64,000 nucleotides of DNA. It comes from Nemertoderma westbladi. Taxonomy: Eukaryota; Xenacoelomorpha; Nemertodermatida; Nemertodermatidae. Each line of letters starts with the position of its first letter. The stretch's first letter is position 1. The notes under the pieces were generated by a model that was not told the DNA's origin, did not search any database, and was given only the letters and a program-made list of their open reading frames with translations. This document shows positions 28,843 through 38,202 of this stretch, piece after piece. The stretch spans positions 537,588-601,587 of the forward strand of contig JAUCBJ010001846.1 of the NCBI GenBank assembly GCA_032718475.1, given 5' to 3'. The position numbers and the translations under genes are program-made.

Positions 28843-29667
28843 TTATTTTGCCCGAATAATATAATGAACCGAAATACTTTTTGGTCGGGTTTCATTATCA
28901 CCGCCTGTTATTGTGTGGGTGTGGTCGAGTGAGTTATGCGTAAAAGTGTCATACTTTGCAGTAATCCAGTCAGCGCCACCTCTTTGGGTGTCTGATGGAC
29001 CATCGATGACATAGCCCCGGTAAGTAACCGCTGTATCAAAACCTGAAAGCATTTCACTAGAAATGTAGTTTTGGTTTAAGAAGTCAACATGTACAAGCTC
29101 TCTCATCTGATGCTGATGTTTCCCATCATTTTGAACTTCAAAAGCGCTAGTAGGCATTTTTGTCAAATCGTTTTGTTTATTACCCACTGCGCCGCCTTCT
29201 GGAGTAGAGCCAAAACTAGCTACATCGCTATTTGTTCCAGCACCTCGTAAAAATAAACCCCGTAAATCGGGTAAGGTGGCTGTACCCAATACAGCAAACA
29301 AGGTGGGGTATTTGGTTTGATCAAAGGCAGATCCATCGGCTATCAAGTAATTTAAAGGTGCTTCTAAACCCATATAAGCCAGCACTGACCCAATGGGATT
29401 AATTTGTAAAGCAATGTGATCCAAAAGCCATTTATTCACCACACCATGATCCACCACAGGGGTGGCTACCCCATAAAGCGTAGCCAACTGATTTGCACTA
29501 TTTGCAAAATTAACAATTACATCGGTGGCAGACTCCACCGTGAGCTGTAAACTGCTATCAGGGTTTAGGGTAAAACGGGCGGAGGCGCTACCTGCGGGGC
29601 CAGCGATGTAAAAGGCGCTCAGCTGGCTTTGAGTTAAAAGTAGTAAAAGGGGAAGAAAAAAATTCAT
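28843..29667 (-). CDS. Secreted protein with a phage tail-collar domain
   Basis: From the ATG at 29667 the protein starts with a clear signal peptide (FFLPLLLLLTQSQLSAFY). A beta-rich region follows, and then a tail-collar-type segment at about residues 105-150 (LIADGSAF and TLPDLRGLFLRGAG). The C-terminus is histidine-rich (HTHTITGG) as in tail-fibre tips. Collar domains normally occur in phage or R-type tail fibres. Here one is attached to a secretion signal and no other tail gene is nearby, so it may be a co-opted surface protein. The start at 29691 is less likely because it would precede the signal peptide. Confidence 0.7.
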   Translation of the reverse strand: MNFFLPLLLLLTQSQLSAFYIAGPAGSASARFTLNPDSSLQLTVESATDVIVNFANSANQLATLYGVATPVVDHGVVNKWLLDHIALQINPIGSVLAYMGLEAPLNYLIADGSAFDQTKYPTLFAVLGTATLPDLRGLFLRGAGTNSDVASFGSTPEGGAVGNKQNDLTKMPTSAFEVQNDGKHQHQMRELVHVDFLNQNYISSEMLSGFDTAVTYRGYVIDGPSDTQRGGADWITAKYDTFTHNSLDHTHTITGGDNETRPKSISVHYIIRAK

Positions 29668-29776
29668 GTAAGCAGTTTTTTCTAGGCTCATAATCTTGAT
29701 AACGTGTTTTTGTTTTTAGGATAAAATCGTCAATCATTTATACTATACACAATAATCAAATAATCCTATTTTTATT

Positions 29777-30769
29777 TTGGATTCGATCACACAATTGGCA
29801 TTGGGCTCTGTTGTAGGTTACGGGTGTGCGGGCAAAACCTTAGGCAAAAAGGCACTGTTGTGGGGCGCCATACTGGGCACTGTGCCTGATTTAGATGTTT
29901 TATTGACTGTTTTTTTAACGCCAGTTGAACAGTTGATGGTGCACCGCGGCTACACGCACTCATGGATTGTACATGTGTTTTTATCACCTCTGCTAGCGAA
30001 ACTGCTAAGTGTTTGGCACAAGGATAAACACTTTAAAAGGTGGTTGTATTTAGTGTTTTGGGTGTTGTTTACTCACAGCTTGATTGACTGGTTTACCTTG
30101 TACGGTACCCAAATTTTTAAACCACTTGATCACACCCCTTACAGCTTGGGGAATATTTTTATTATAGACCCTATTTTTACCTTGCCGCTGGTTGTTACGT
30201 TGGGCCTTGGGGTGTTTCGTAAAAATAGCGTTCGTGTTAGTCAGGTTATACTGGGTTTTTGTGCGGTTTATGCCTTGGTTGCTTTTATCATTCAGCAAAA
30301 CGTTCAATCAATTGCATTAAATGACTTTGATGGTGGCATTGAGCCAACACAGATGATTGTAAGCAACACACCGTTTAATATTGTGTTGTGGCGGGTTGTG
30401 GTGTTGGGTGAAACAGATTATTGGGAAGGTTTGGTAAGTGTTTTTGACAAAAAACCTGTTGAGTTTGTGCGCTATGGGCGCCGTTTAGATTATTTGGCTG
30501 ATTTAACGCGTGAAAAAGGGGATGAATTTAGTCAATTGGTGCATTTTTCACGCGGGTATTTTCGCCTGCGGCAGGTGGGTGATTGGTTGGTATTTGAGGA
30601 TATTCGAATCACCTTTCAGGGCACGCCTATTTTTGGTTACAAGGTAGCACATTTGGTGGAGGGCAGATGGGAGATGCTACACCCTATTGCTGCACGAGCG
30701 CCTTTTTCAGGTAGTTTTGAGTTGGGTGAGCAAATGCGTTGGTTGTGGGGTCGCATGTGGGGGTATTGA
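29777..30769 (+). CDS. YdjM-like membrane-bound metal-dependent hydrolase
   Basis: The protein starts with TTG at 29777 and has 330 residues. The N-terminal half shows the family pattern: MDSITQLALGSVVGYG, GTVPDLDVLL, HRGYTHSW and THSLIDWFTLYG. Conserved acidic and histidine residues there are predicted to bind metal between membrane helices. The C-terminal part is soluble and less conserved. The biochemical role of the family is not well established. It is convergent with the alpha/beta hydrolase, with only 3 nt between ends. Confidence 0.85.
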   Translation: MDSITQLALGSVVGYGCAGKTLGKKALLWGAILGTVPDLDVLLTVFLTPVEQLMVHRGYTHSWIVHVFLSPLLAKLLSVWHKDKHFKRWLYLVFWVLFTHSLIDWFTLYGTQIFKPLDHTPYSLGNIFIIDPIFTLPLVVTLGLGVFRKNSVRVSQVILGFCAVYALVAFIIQQNVQSIALNDFDGGIEPTQMIVSNTPFNIVLWRVVVLGETDYWEGLVSVFDKKPVEFVRYGRRLDYLADLTREKGDEFSQLVHFSRGYFRLRQVGDWLVFEDIRITFQGTPIFGYKVAHLVEGRWEMLHPIAARAPFSGSFELGEQMRWLWGRMWGY

Positions 30770-30772
30770 GCT

Positions 30773-31399
30773 TTAGGGGGTTTTCTGGTCAACCCAGCAC
30801 TGGATCAGGTATTTTAATAAAACCAATTGCCCATGAAAAAAATGACCTGCTTGGTGTAGCCACACACCATCAGCCTTTGGGCAATTGATTAGCCAGTGTA
30901 GGCAGGCGTTTGGGTTAATGATTTCATCTTGTTTACCTACAATGCCTAGGGTATTGCAGCTAGGGTGTAGTGTTTGAAAGTTATAAGGCTGTTTGCCCAC
31001 AGGTGGGGCAATGAGAATTAGTTTTTCAGGCTTAATAACAGGCTCGCAAACAGCACTGATATAAGCCCCAAAGGAAAAGCCTGCCAAGGTGATAGGTAGG
31101 TTGGGGTATTGTTGTTTTGCCCATTGCCACAGGGCGATTAGATCGTTTTTTTCATCCAAATTGTTGCTGAATGTGCCACTACTTTGACCCACACCGCGAA
31201 AGTTGTAACGAAGGCTAATGGCGTTTTGCGTGAGTGCATTGCGTGATAGGGTATAGACAATTTTGTTATTAAGCGTGCCCCCATGTTCGGGGTGAGGGTG
31301 GCTGATGATCCAGATGTTGGTGGGATTGGGGGGTTGTTCTTCAAGGAGCTCTAGGGTGCCTTTTGGGCTTGTAATAGGGTGTTTTTTTGCTAAGGGCAT
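30773..31399 (-). CDS. Alpha/beta hydrolase
   Basis: The 208-residue protein begins its fold with IISHPHPEHGGTLNNKIV, then SLRYNFRGVGQS. It has the nucleophile elbow GFSFGAYIS (Ser), and a late Asp (GKQDEIINP) and His (HQAGHFFHG) that complete the triad. This type is common beside unrelated genes in proteobacteria and its substrate is not predictable. No signal peptide, so probably cytoplasmic. Confidence 0.85.
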   Translation of the reverse strand: MPLAKKHPITSPKGTLELLEEQPPNPTNIWIISHPHPEHGGTLNNKIVYTLSRNALTQNAISLRYNFRGVGQSSGTFSNNLDEKNDLIALWQWAKQQYPNLPITLAGFSFGAYISAVCEPVIKPEKLILIAPPVGKQPYNFQTLHPSCNTLGIVGKQDEIINPNACLHWLINCPKADGVWLHQAGHFFHGQLVLLKYLIQCWVDQKTP

Positions 31400-31503
31400 G
31401 GGGGTTATTGGTGTTTAGTTTTGGGGGTGCTGGTTGGGCTGTTTTTAACGTAAGCAGGTGCTACAATAGCGTGTGTATTTTTGACAAATTTTAGGCTGGT
31501 TTT

Positions 31504-32697
31504 ATGGATAAGCGCAAGCAAGTAAGCCAACAGGCGGATGTGTGTGTGAAGTGTGGGTTTTGTTTGCCAGCTTGTCCGACGTACCAGTTGACACAACATG
31601 AGTCGGATTCCCCACGGGGGAGAATTTCGCTTGTGCAAGCCATGGTGGATGAAAATTTCCCGCTAAATAATCCTGTTTTACAAAGCCATTTGCAGTCTTG
31701 TTTAACGTGCCGTGCTTGTGAGCAAATGTGCCCTGCCAAGGTGGAGTATGGGCAGATTATTGATTTTGCTAAGTCAGTGTTGCCTGTTCCCCGTTTTCGT
31801 CGTTTTTTGGTTTTTGTGTTGTCTAATCGTGGTTTGGTTCGATTGGCTAGCCGAGTTTTTTATATGTACCAACGCTTAAGGTTGGATCGGTTGTTGGGTT
31901 TTTTGGGGTTGTTTAAATGGCATATGTTGGGTCGGTTGAATGCTTATGTTCCAAAAATTAGGCATTTTTCACGGTTGAAGGCAGCGTATGTGGTTTTAAA
32001 TGAAAAAGGGCGTGTGGGGTTGTTTTTAGGGTGTGTGGCCGATGAGTTTGACCGTCAAACTGCTTTAAGCAGCATTAAGTTGTTAAACCGCTTGGGTTAT
32101 AGTGTTTTTTTGCCAAAAGGGCAGGGGTGTTGTGGTGCGATGCATGAGCATGCTGGGATGCCTGAAAAAGCCAAGTGGTTTCAATCAATTAATGAACGTG
32201 TATTTGGTGAAGTAGATGTGGATGTGGTGTTGTATTCAGCAAGCGGTTGCGGGGAGGCTTTGAAAAAAGGGCTGGGGGATGAAAGAGTGATGGAGGTAGG
32301 GGCGTTTGTTTTAAAACAAGCGAACAGTTTGCGTTTTCGGCCGTTAAAACAGAAAGTATTTTTACATTTGCCTTGTACACAGCGCAATGTGTTAAAGGCG
32401 CCTGATTTAACAAAAAGCATGCTAGATTTGTTGCCCAGTGTAGTGGTGAAAGAGTTACCAGGAAATGCCTTTTGTTGTGGAGCTGCGGGGCTTAATATGT
32501 TTGAAAACCCTAAAACGGCTGATCAATTGCGTGATCAAAAGTTAAAGGTGCTTGCAGGTGAGCCTTTTGATGTGTTAGTCACCACTAATATTGGCTGTTC
32601 GCTGCATTTTTCGGCAGGGCTTCAAAAAAATACCCCCCATGTGCGGGTACTTCACCCGGTGAGTTTGCTTGGTGAGGCATTGGTTGGGCGTGATTAA
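31504..32697 (+). CDS. glcF: Glycolate oxidase iron-sulfur subunit-like protein (GlcF type)
   Basis: The 397 residues begin with two 4Fe-4S motifs (CVKCGFCLPACPTY and CLTCRACEQMCPAK). Two cysteine-rich CCG domains follow (GCCGAMHEHAG and FCCGAAGLNMFENP). In relatives GlcF passes electrons from the flavin subunit GlcD/GlcE. No glcD or glcE gene is seen nearby, so the partner must lie elsewhere or this is a related heterodisulfide-reductase-like protein. Ends are intact and no operon partner is evident. Confidence 0.8.
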   Translation: MDKRKQVSQQADVCVKCGFCLPACPTYQLTQHESDSPRGRISLVQAMVDENFPLNNPVLQSHLQSCLTCRACEQMCPAKVEYGQIIDFAKSVLPVPRFRRFLVFVLSNRGLVRLASRVFYMYQRLRLDRLLGFLGLFKWHMLGRLNAYVPKIRHFSRLKAAYVVLNEKGRVGLFLGCVADEFDRQTALSSIKLLNRLGYSVFLPKGQGCCGAMHEHAGMPEKAKWFQSINERVFGEVDVDVVLYSASGCGEALKKGLGDERVMEVGAFVLKQANSLRFRPLKQKVFLHLPCTQRNVLKAPDLTKSMLDLLPSVVVKELPGNAFCCGAAGLNMFENPKTADQLRDQKLKVLAGEPFDVLVTTNIGCSLHFSAGLQKNTPHVRVLHPVSLLGEALVGRD

Positions 32698-32730
32698 TTT
32701 TTTATTAGATTAGCAAATGGAGGTTGTAGA

Positions 32731-33491
32731 ATGTATTTTGATACATTTTGGAGGAAGTTTGTTTTATTCACGGGTGATATTCGCCATATAAAGCGTTTTC
32801 CATACATCACTTGGTCTGTTCATAAGCATGATATTGATTATGATGAGGTGCTTGAGGTCTTGCCATTAATTTAATTGGGTGATGTGGAGATTCATCGGGA
32901 TGTTGATTATTTATCAAATGTTGCAATACCAGGGTTTATGAAACATACATGGACTCATATTCAAGATAGTGTATCAAGCCCACAGATTAATAGAGGCAGT
33001 TAGTGAAGGCGTGCTAATGAGAAGTGCCATTTACCTATTTTTTCAGATTATTCGATTATTTTAAGCCCCAAAGGCGTGACTGATGATGAAAGAAAGGGGG
33101 CATGTAAAAAGGCCAAGCAAATTGTTGGGGTGAAATATGATGTGAACTTTAGGTTTGATAGTGAGCAAGAGCTGAAGCATTACACAGGGAAAAACAAAAC
33201 AGATGCCAAAGCGGAGCTTGTTGAAAGCCAACAACATATCAAAAATATGATCATGCCTTTAGCTGTACCGAAACTGTGGCTTATGCTTGGTGGCATAAAC
33301 GGGAGGATTTGTGCATTTATCGCAAGCAAGCAATAGGCAAGCAAGTGATAATGGCGGATGATTTTTTGAATTATAGCTGGAAGATTAAATGGTTGAGTCG
33401 TTCGGTAACATTAGATGCTGCAAAGAAAATGGGTTTGCATGAGCAAGGGCTTTCGATGATTAAGGACTATTTGTCCACACCTAAACGTTAA
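32731..33491 (+). pseudogene. Permuted papain-fold (YiiX/DUF830-like) protein, degraded
   Basis: The frame opens at ATG 32731 and is broken by TAA near 32875 and TAG near 33001. It then shifts frame near 33260 and ends at TAA 33489. Pieces carry LGDVEIHRDVDYLSN, a GD-x-x-x-H-type catalytic motif, and later AYAWWHKREDLCIY, next to where the family has its cysteine. Also visible is VIMADDFLN. These match the circularly permuted papain-like amidases. Such proteins act on cell-wall or host targets. Clearly inactive. Confidence 0.6.
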
Positions 33492-33587
33492 GGGAGTCGT
33501 TCAGTCATGTAGAGGCTGCCCTTTAAACAACCCAACAAATTTATTATAATCATCATAAGAATCAATACTTAAAACATAATGCTAAAC

Positions 33588-34956
33588 ATGAACAAAACCA
33601 CCCGCTACACCCTAATCCTCACAGCCACTTTACTACTGGGCGGCTGTGGCGGCGGCAGCACCAGTAGTTCAACAGCAGTTACAACCCCCCCGGCGACTAC
33701 TGCCATCTTAAACGACGATTTAGGCACCTTAGAGGCCACCAACAGCGATGGAAGCCCCCACGCCTTTCGCTGGGTAGCAAGTGAAGGCAATGTGACCGGC
33801 ACCCTACAAAGTGTGAGCGACTGGCTTGCTGCCCATGACAATACTTCCGATCTTGTCTTGTCACACGCCTATGGTGTTTCTGATGATGGCAACACCATTG
33901 TGGATCAAACGAGTACCAACCACGCCTACCTCGCCCGGGTGATCCCTGCCTCAACCGCTAACCCCTTGGGGGTAAGGGCAGGGGTTATTTCTCAAAACCA
34001 ATCGGCTAGGGCAGCACTAGCCTTTCAAAACAGCTTGTTGGTACTGGGCACACAAAGTCATTTACTTGACACATCAAATGTTCAAATGGCATCAAGATTG
34101 ACGAACAAACCTTGCCAAAGCCTTGACCAACAACTGACTCATTTACTCAGCCAAAAAACCTGCATAACATTAATAAACACCCCTCAATCCCCTTATCAAC
34201 TGGGCTTTAATCACCGACTGCATCCAAAACTTCATGTAGGATTTAGGGTCTCCATCAAAAAAGAAAACACGACCCAACAACTATACAATCTACAATTTAA
34301 CAACCAATCATCAATTCCTGAAATAGCCGCCCAACTAGAGTACACCCTGGATCAAAACAATAGGATTCATATCGGCTTGAAACACATTCAAAACGATTAT
34401 CACATTAATCGCTTGGCCACAGTCGGAACCGAAAAAGGCAAGGGCAACCTTGACCTACAGGCACAACATTACAGCTTTAGCATCTCGCACAATATACCTA
34501 ATTGGCCTGTATCTATCTTTGGGGGCATTGAACATTACAACCTAACCTATGGTGCATATAATGAGCACTTAACATCGAACAACGTATTTCCACTTCATAT
34601 CATAGCAGGTAACGCCTTAATCAACCGAGCACAAGTAGGGCTCCATGCACAAATCCCCCTTAACAAACAATTGAGCCTTCATTTAGGTGCACAATACTTA
34701 CCGACATGACCCGTCAAATAAGTGGGCTTTATTCAAGGTAGGTAGCTTTGGTCTCATCAATAACCTGACTATGAACAGCGCCCTGGATAAAGGGTATGCC
34801 CTAAACTTGAAATTGAATCATTCCCTTAATCAATATCACCATGTTGAGTTGGGTGTTCAGGTGAGTCGTTCGATGTATTATCAGTCTGAGGCTAGTTATC
34901 AGTTTGGTGTTTTGCAGGTTGTTGGGGTTTCCCTTTCTTTTTTCAGCCATGCTTGA
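33588..34956 (+). pseudogene. Lipoprotein with HAF-type repeats and beta-barrel-like C-terminus, frameshifted
   Basis: The start (MNKTTRYTLILTATLLLGGC) is a lipoprotein signal with lipobox LGGC and then a glycine/serine linker. Residues about 55-120 have HAF-repeat features (HAFRWVASEG, LSHAYGVSDDGNTIVDQ). The rest is amphipathic beta-strands like an autotransporter barrel. The first frame ends at TGA near 34707. Barrel-like strands continue in another frame to 34956 (LFKVGSFGLINN). Its 3' end overlaps asnB by 58 nt in the opposite direction. Probably a broken surface protein, or possibly switchable. Confidence 0.6.
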
Positions 34957-36911
34957 AACATTAATACTGCCCATAAGTGGTGAGGCCATTGTCGGTTGCC
35001 TGATAGGTGTTCTGTCCAGGTTTTTTGGATGACTGGATGATGAAAAAAACCTGCTTGTTTAATACTTGATTCGTTTAATAGGTCATCTGCCCATTCACGC
35101 AAAGACCCACGCAACCAGTCACCCACTGGCATAGAAAACCCTTTTTTAGGTTGATTGGTGAGTGTTGGTGGTAGGTATTGTTGAAGCACTTGACGTAAAA
35201 TCCATTTGCCTTGGCCAGCTCGTATTTTCATGTGCAAGGGTAGTTGCCAAGCCAGCTCCAGTACATGGTGGTCAATAAAAGGCATTCTTGTTTCTAGGCT
35301 ATTTGCCATTGATACTCGATCAACTTTGGTGAGAATGCACCCAGGCAGGTAGTTTAGGGTATCGGTGGCCATCATGTAATCGTCAAAATAATTAAAAAAA
35401 GGGGTGGGTGTGTTTTGGTAGTCAAAACCTAGCTCCCCACGGATCAGTAGTTGATCTTTTTTTGACCAATGGCTAATAAAGTAGTGGTACAATGCATTTT
35501 GATCCTTGGTGCTTAACACATTAACCAATTTATTGAGGATATGGGCAAGGTTAGTTTGGTGATATTTTTGAGGCACAATGGGATGTAGTAGTCGGTATAC
35601 TAAGTTCCAATGATGTGCGGGAATTATTTGTATGAACAAACATAATATATTTTTTAATGCACGCGGCATTTTGTTGATGTAGCGCCACAAGTTATGGGTA
35701 TAGCGATAGCGCTTGTACCCCCCAAATAATTCATCACCCCCATCCCCTGATAAGGCAACGCTCACCTGTTGTTTCGCCATTTTTGAAACTAAAAAGGTGG
35801 GGATTTGTGAGCTATCTGAAAAAGGCTCATCATACATAGTGGGTAAATGAGGAATCACAGCTTGCGCCATTTTTTCTGAAACATATAATTCGTGGTGCTC
35901 AGTCCCTAAATGCTTGGCAATTTTTTTGGCAACTTTTGCTTCGTTGTACCTCGGGTCATCAAAGCCAATGCTAAAGGTTTTAATCGGGGTAGATGATTGA
36001 GCTTGCATCAGTGATGCGACACTAGAGGAATCAATCCCCCCTGAGAGAAAACAACCCAAAGGGACATCAGCGATTATTTGTTGTTTAACCGCTTGGCGAA
36101 GCTGTTTATCAAGTGCTTTGATGGCCTGATTATCATTCCCTTTAAATGGTTTTTTTAGGCCAGATTCCACCACACTATCAAAAGACCAGTAGGGTTGAGT
36201 GTGCAGCGCTTGGGGGGTGAGTGTATTACCTTTTAATGCAGCTTGTTTAATTGTGATGATCGTCCCTGGCATGACTTGATGGGTTTTTTGATAAATGGTA
36301 TGAGGCGCTTGGATGTAATGGTATTGCAGCTGCATGGCAATCGCTTCTGGGTTAATTTTTTTAGTAAATGCACCATGGGTCTTTAGAGCACTAAGGGTTG
36401 AGCCAAACATCAGCACGCCGTTTTGGTAAGCGTAATACAGGGGTTTTTCACCGACACGATCACGTGCTAAATAAAGTGTTCGGTGGGTTCGATCCCACAA
36501 GGCAATGGCAAACATCCCCACCGCTTGGGTCAATGTTTTTTGAAGTCCCCAGTGTTCAATGCAAGCCAATAGTGTTTCGGTATCTGAATGCCCACGCCAT
36601 ACAAGTGGGCTTTTGGCGTGTGCCCATTCATTGGACAAAGATTCACGCAAGGTTTGGTGATTATAAATTTCCCCATTAAATACTAAAATATAGTGCCCTG
36701 TGGGTGATTGCATGGGTTGCTTGCCCTGTTTGGATAAATCAATGATCGATAAACGCCGATGCGCCAAGGCCACTTGTGTGTTGAAGTCAAACCAATAGCC
36801 CTCATCGTCTGGGCCGCGGTTTATCAGGTGGCTGTTCATCGCCTTTAAGGTGCTTTCAACCTGCTGCTTACTTAAGCCTTGAAAATTAATAAAACCCGTT
36901 AGCCCACACAT
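34899..36911 (-). CDS. asnB: Asparagine synthase (glutamine-hydrolysing)
   Basis: The 670 residues begin MCGLTGFINF with the N-terminal nucleophile Cys2 of the glutaminase domain, followed by NRGPDDEGYW and LVFNGEIYNH. The synthetase domain has the ATP pyrophosphatase loop FLSGGIDSSSVAS and LSGDGGDELFGGYKRY. This long form is common in surface-polysaccharide clusters, where it may amidate a sugar, as well as in asparagine synthesis. No polysaccharide genes adjoin it here. The 3' end overlaps the convergent barrel gene. Confidence 0.93.
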   Translation of the reverse strand: MCGLTGFINFQGLSKQQVESTLKAMNSHLINRGPDDEGYWFDFNTQVALAHRRLSIIDLSKQGKQPMQSPTGHYILVFNGEIYNHQTLRESLSNEWAHAKSPLVWRGHSDTETLLACIEHWGLQKTLTQAVGMFAIALWDRTHRTLYLARDRVGEKPLYYAYQNGVLMFGSTLSALKTHGAFTKKINPEAIAMQLQYHYIQAPHTIYQKTHQVMPGTIITIKQAALKGNTLTPQALHTQPYWSFDSVVESGLKKPFKGNDNQAIKALDKQLRQAVKQQIIADVPLGCFLSGGIDSSSVASLMQAQSSTPIKTFSIGFDDPRYNEAKVAKKIAKHLGTEHHELYVSEKMAQAVIPHLPTMYDEPFSDSSQIPTFLVSKMAKQQVSVALSGDGGDELFGGYKRYRYTHNLWRYINKMPRALKNILCLFIQIIPAHHWNLVYRLLHPIVPQKYHQTNLAHILNKLVNVLSTKDQNALYHYFISHWSKKDQLLIRGELGFDYQNTPTPFFNYFDDYMMATDTLNYLPGCILTKVDRVSMANSLETRMPFIDHHVLELAWQLPLHMKIRAGQGKWILRQVLQQYLPPTLTNQPKKGFSMPVGDWLRGSLREWADDLLNESSIKQAGFFHHPVIQKTWTEHLSGNRQWPHHLWAVLMFQAWLKKERETPTTCKTPN

Positions 36912-36973
36912 GCTTATCGGTTAATAAGTTAAGAAAACAGTTTGCGCATATTGCAAGTTCATCAGTACTGTCG

Positions 36974-37492
36974 TTAATCGTTAGGTGCGCGTAAAATTAA
37001 GGTATTATTTTTTTGCTCAATGGTTAAATTTTTTAGAAAACTAACCCCTAATAAAGCCCCATCTAATGCTTGGTCTGGCATGATTGCCCCTTTCACATTT
37101 TTCACAACAAGTCCGCCTATTTCAATGGATGGAATATTCACTAAATACCCCTGCACAATGCCATTGGCGGTGTTAAAAGATTGGACAGTTCCTGTTTTGG
37201 GAAGCCTTGATCGGTTGGCGACTGACTGAGGCAATGCGACCAGTGTTGCCCCTGTGTCGACCAAAAATGTGACCGCGTATCGACCAATGTAACCGGTTGC
37301 CACATAGTGGCCTTGTTGGTTGGCCTCCAAGCGAACGCTGGTTGTATCATTGCCATAACGGGTTTCCACTTTATGGTTGGGGTTATAGGCATGTTGAATT
37401 TGTTTTTCAAACAGGGCATAAAATACAAGTAGCAAAAAAATACTGGCGACCCAGCCCAGTGTTTTGCCAAATTTTTTATTTTGATTGGACAT
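36974..37492 (-). CDS. Retropepsin-like aspartic protease (clan AA, TIGR02281-like)
   Basis: The 172-residue protein has one N-terminal membrane helix (WVASIFLLLVFYALF). It is followed by a single retropepsin domain with the active site FLVDTGATLVALP and the later GALLGVSFLKNL. It would act as a dimer in the periplasm, anchored to the inner membrane. Related proteins are common in proteobacteria but of uncertain substrate. No signal of damage. Confidence 0.85.
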   Translation of the reverse strand: MSNQNKKFGKTLGWVASIFLLLVFYALFEKQIQHAYNPNHKVETRYGNDTTSVRLEANQQGHYVATGYIGRYAVTFLVDTGATLVALPQSVANRSRLPKTGTVQSFNTANGIVQGYLVNIPSIEIGGLVVKNVKGAIMPDQALDGALLGVSFLKNLTIEQKNNTLILRAPND

Positions 37493-37568
37493 GATTCAAA
37501 TTATTTTTAATTTTGTTGTGAATTGGTAATCAATTTTTTATGATGAGTCCATCATAGGATGAACAATT

Positions 37569-38180
37569 ATGTTAAAAAAGTATTTTATTGCAGGGCTGTT
37601 TTTTTGGCTACCATTGATTTTAATCTTTTTTTTGGCGAAGTTTTTTTTGGACGTGTTTGATCAAATGTATTACTGGCTTCCACCTCAGTACAGATTAGGC
37701 GGTGTGTTTGAAAATTACATTCCAGGCATTGGGGCGTTGTTGTTTCTTCTACTAACAGTGCTAACAGGGTTTTTAGCCGTCAGTATTTTAGGCACAAAAT
37801 TAATGCAATTTTGGGAAAGTTTGCTGGAAAAAGTACCCGTATTAGGCAAGCTTTATAGTGCCATACGTCAAATACTGTTGGCTTTTTCTCAAAGCAGTGA
37901 CAGCTTTCAGCAGGTGGTGTTGACTCAATACCCTAGGGAAGGAACTTATGTCATGGCTTTTAAAACCAATGAATTTGTGGGTGATGATCATAAACGTTAT
38001 GTGAGTATTTTTGTGCCTACAACCCCTAACCCAACCTCTGGTTTTTTATTAATTAGCCGAGACGATCAGGTTGTTAGGCTTGATATCAGTGTGGAGGAGG
38101 CCTTTAAAATCATCATCTCAGGGGGGGTGGTGATTGACAAAGTGCAGTGGGAAAACTTGCGTCAAAAAATGTTAATATAG
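37569..38180 (+). CDS. DUF502 family membrane protein
   Basis: The 203-residue protein has two N-terminal membrane helices (FFWLPLILIFFLAKFF and IGALLFLLLTVLTG). The conserved family stretch is LLEKVPVLGKLYSAIRQI, followed by VFVPTTPNPTSGFLL-type residues (here IFVPTTPNPTSGFLL). Function unknown. DUF502 directly upstream of aspS is conserved in gammaproteobacteria, and here the gap is 22 nt. Confidence 0.9.
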   Translation: MLKKYFIAGLFFWLPLILIFFLAKFFLDVFDQMYYWLPPQYRLGGVFENYIPGIGALLFLLLTVLTGFLAVSILGTKLMQFWESLLEKVPVLGKLYSAIRQILLAFSQSSDSFQQVVLTQYPREGTYVMAFKTNEFVGDDHKRYVSIFVPTTPNPTSGFLLISRDDQVVRLDISVEEAFKIIISGGVVIDKVQWENLRQKMLI

Positions 38181-38202
38181 TCTGCTCAATCACCCAAACC
38201 TT

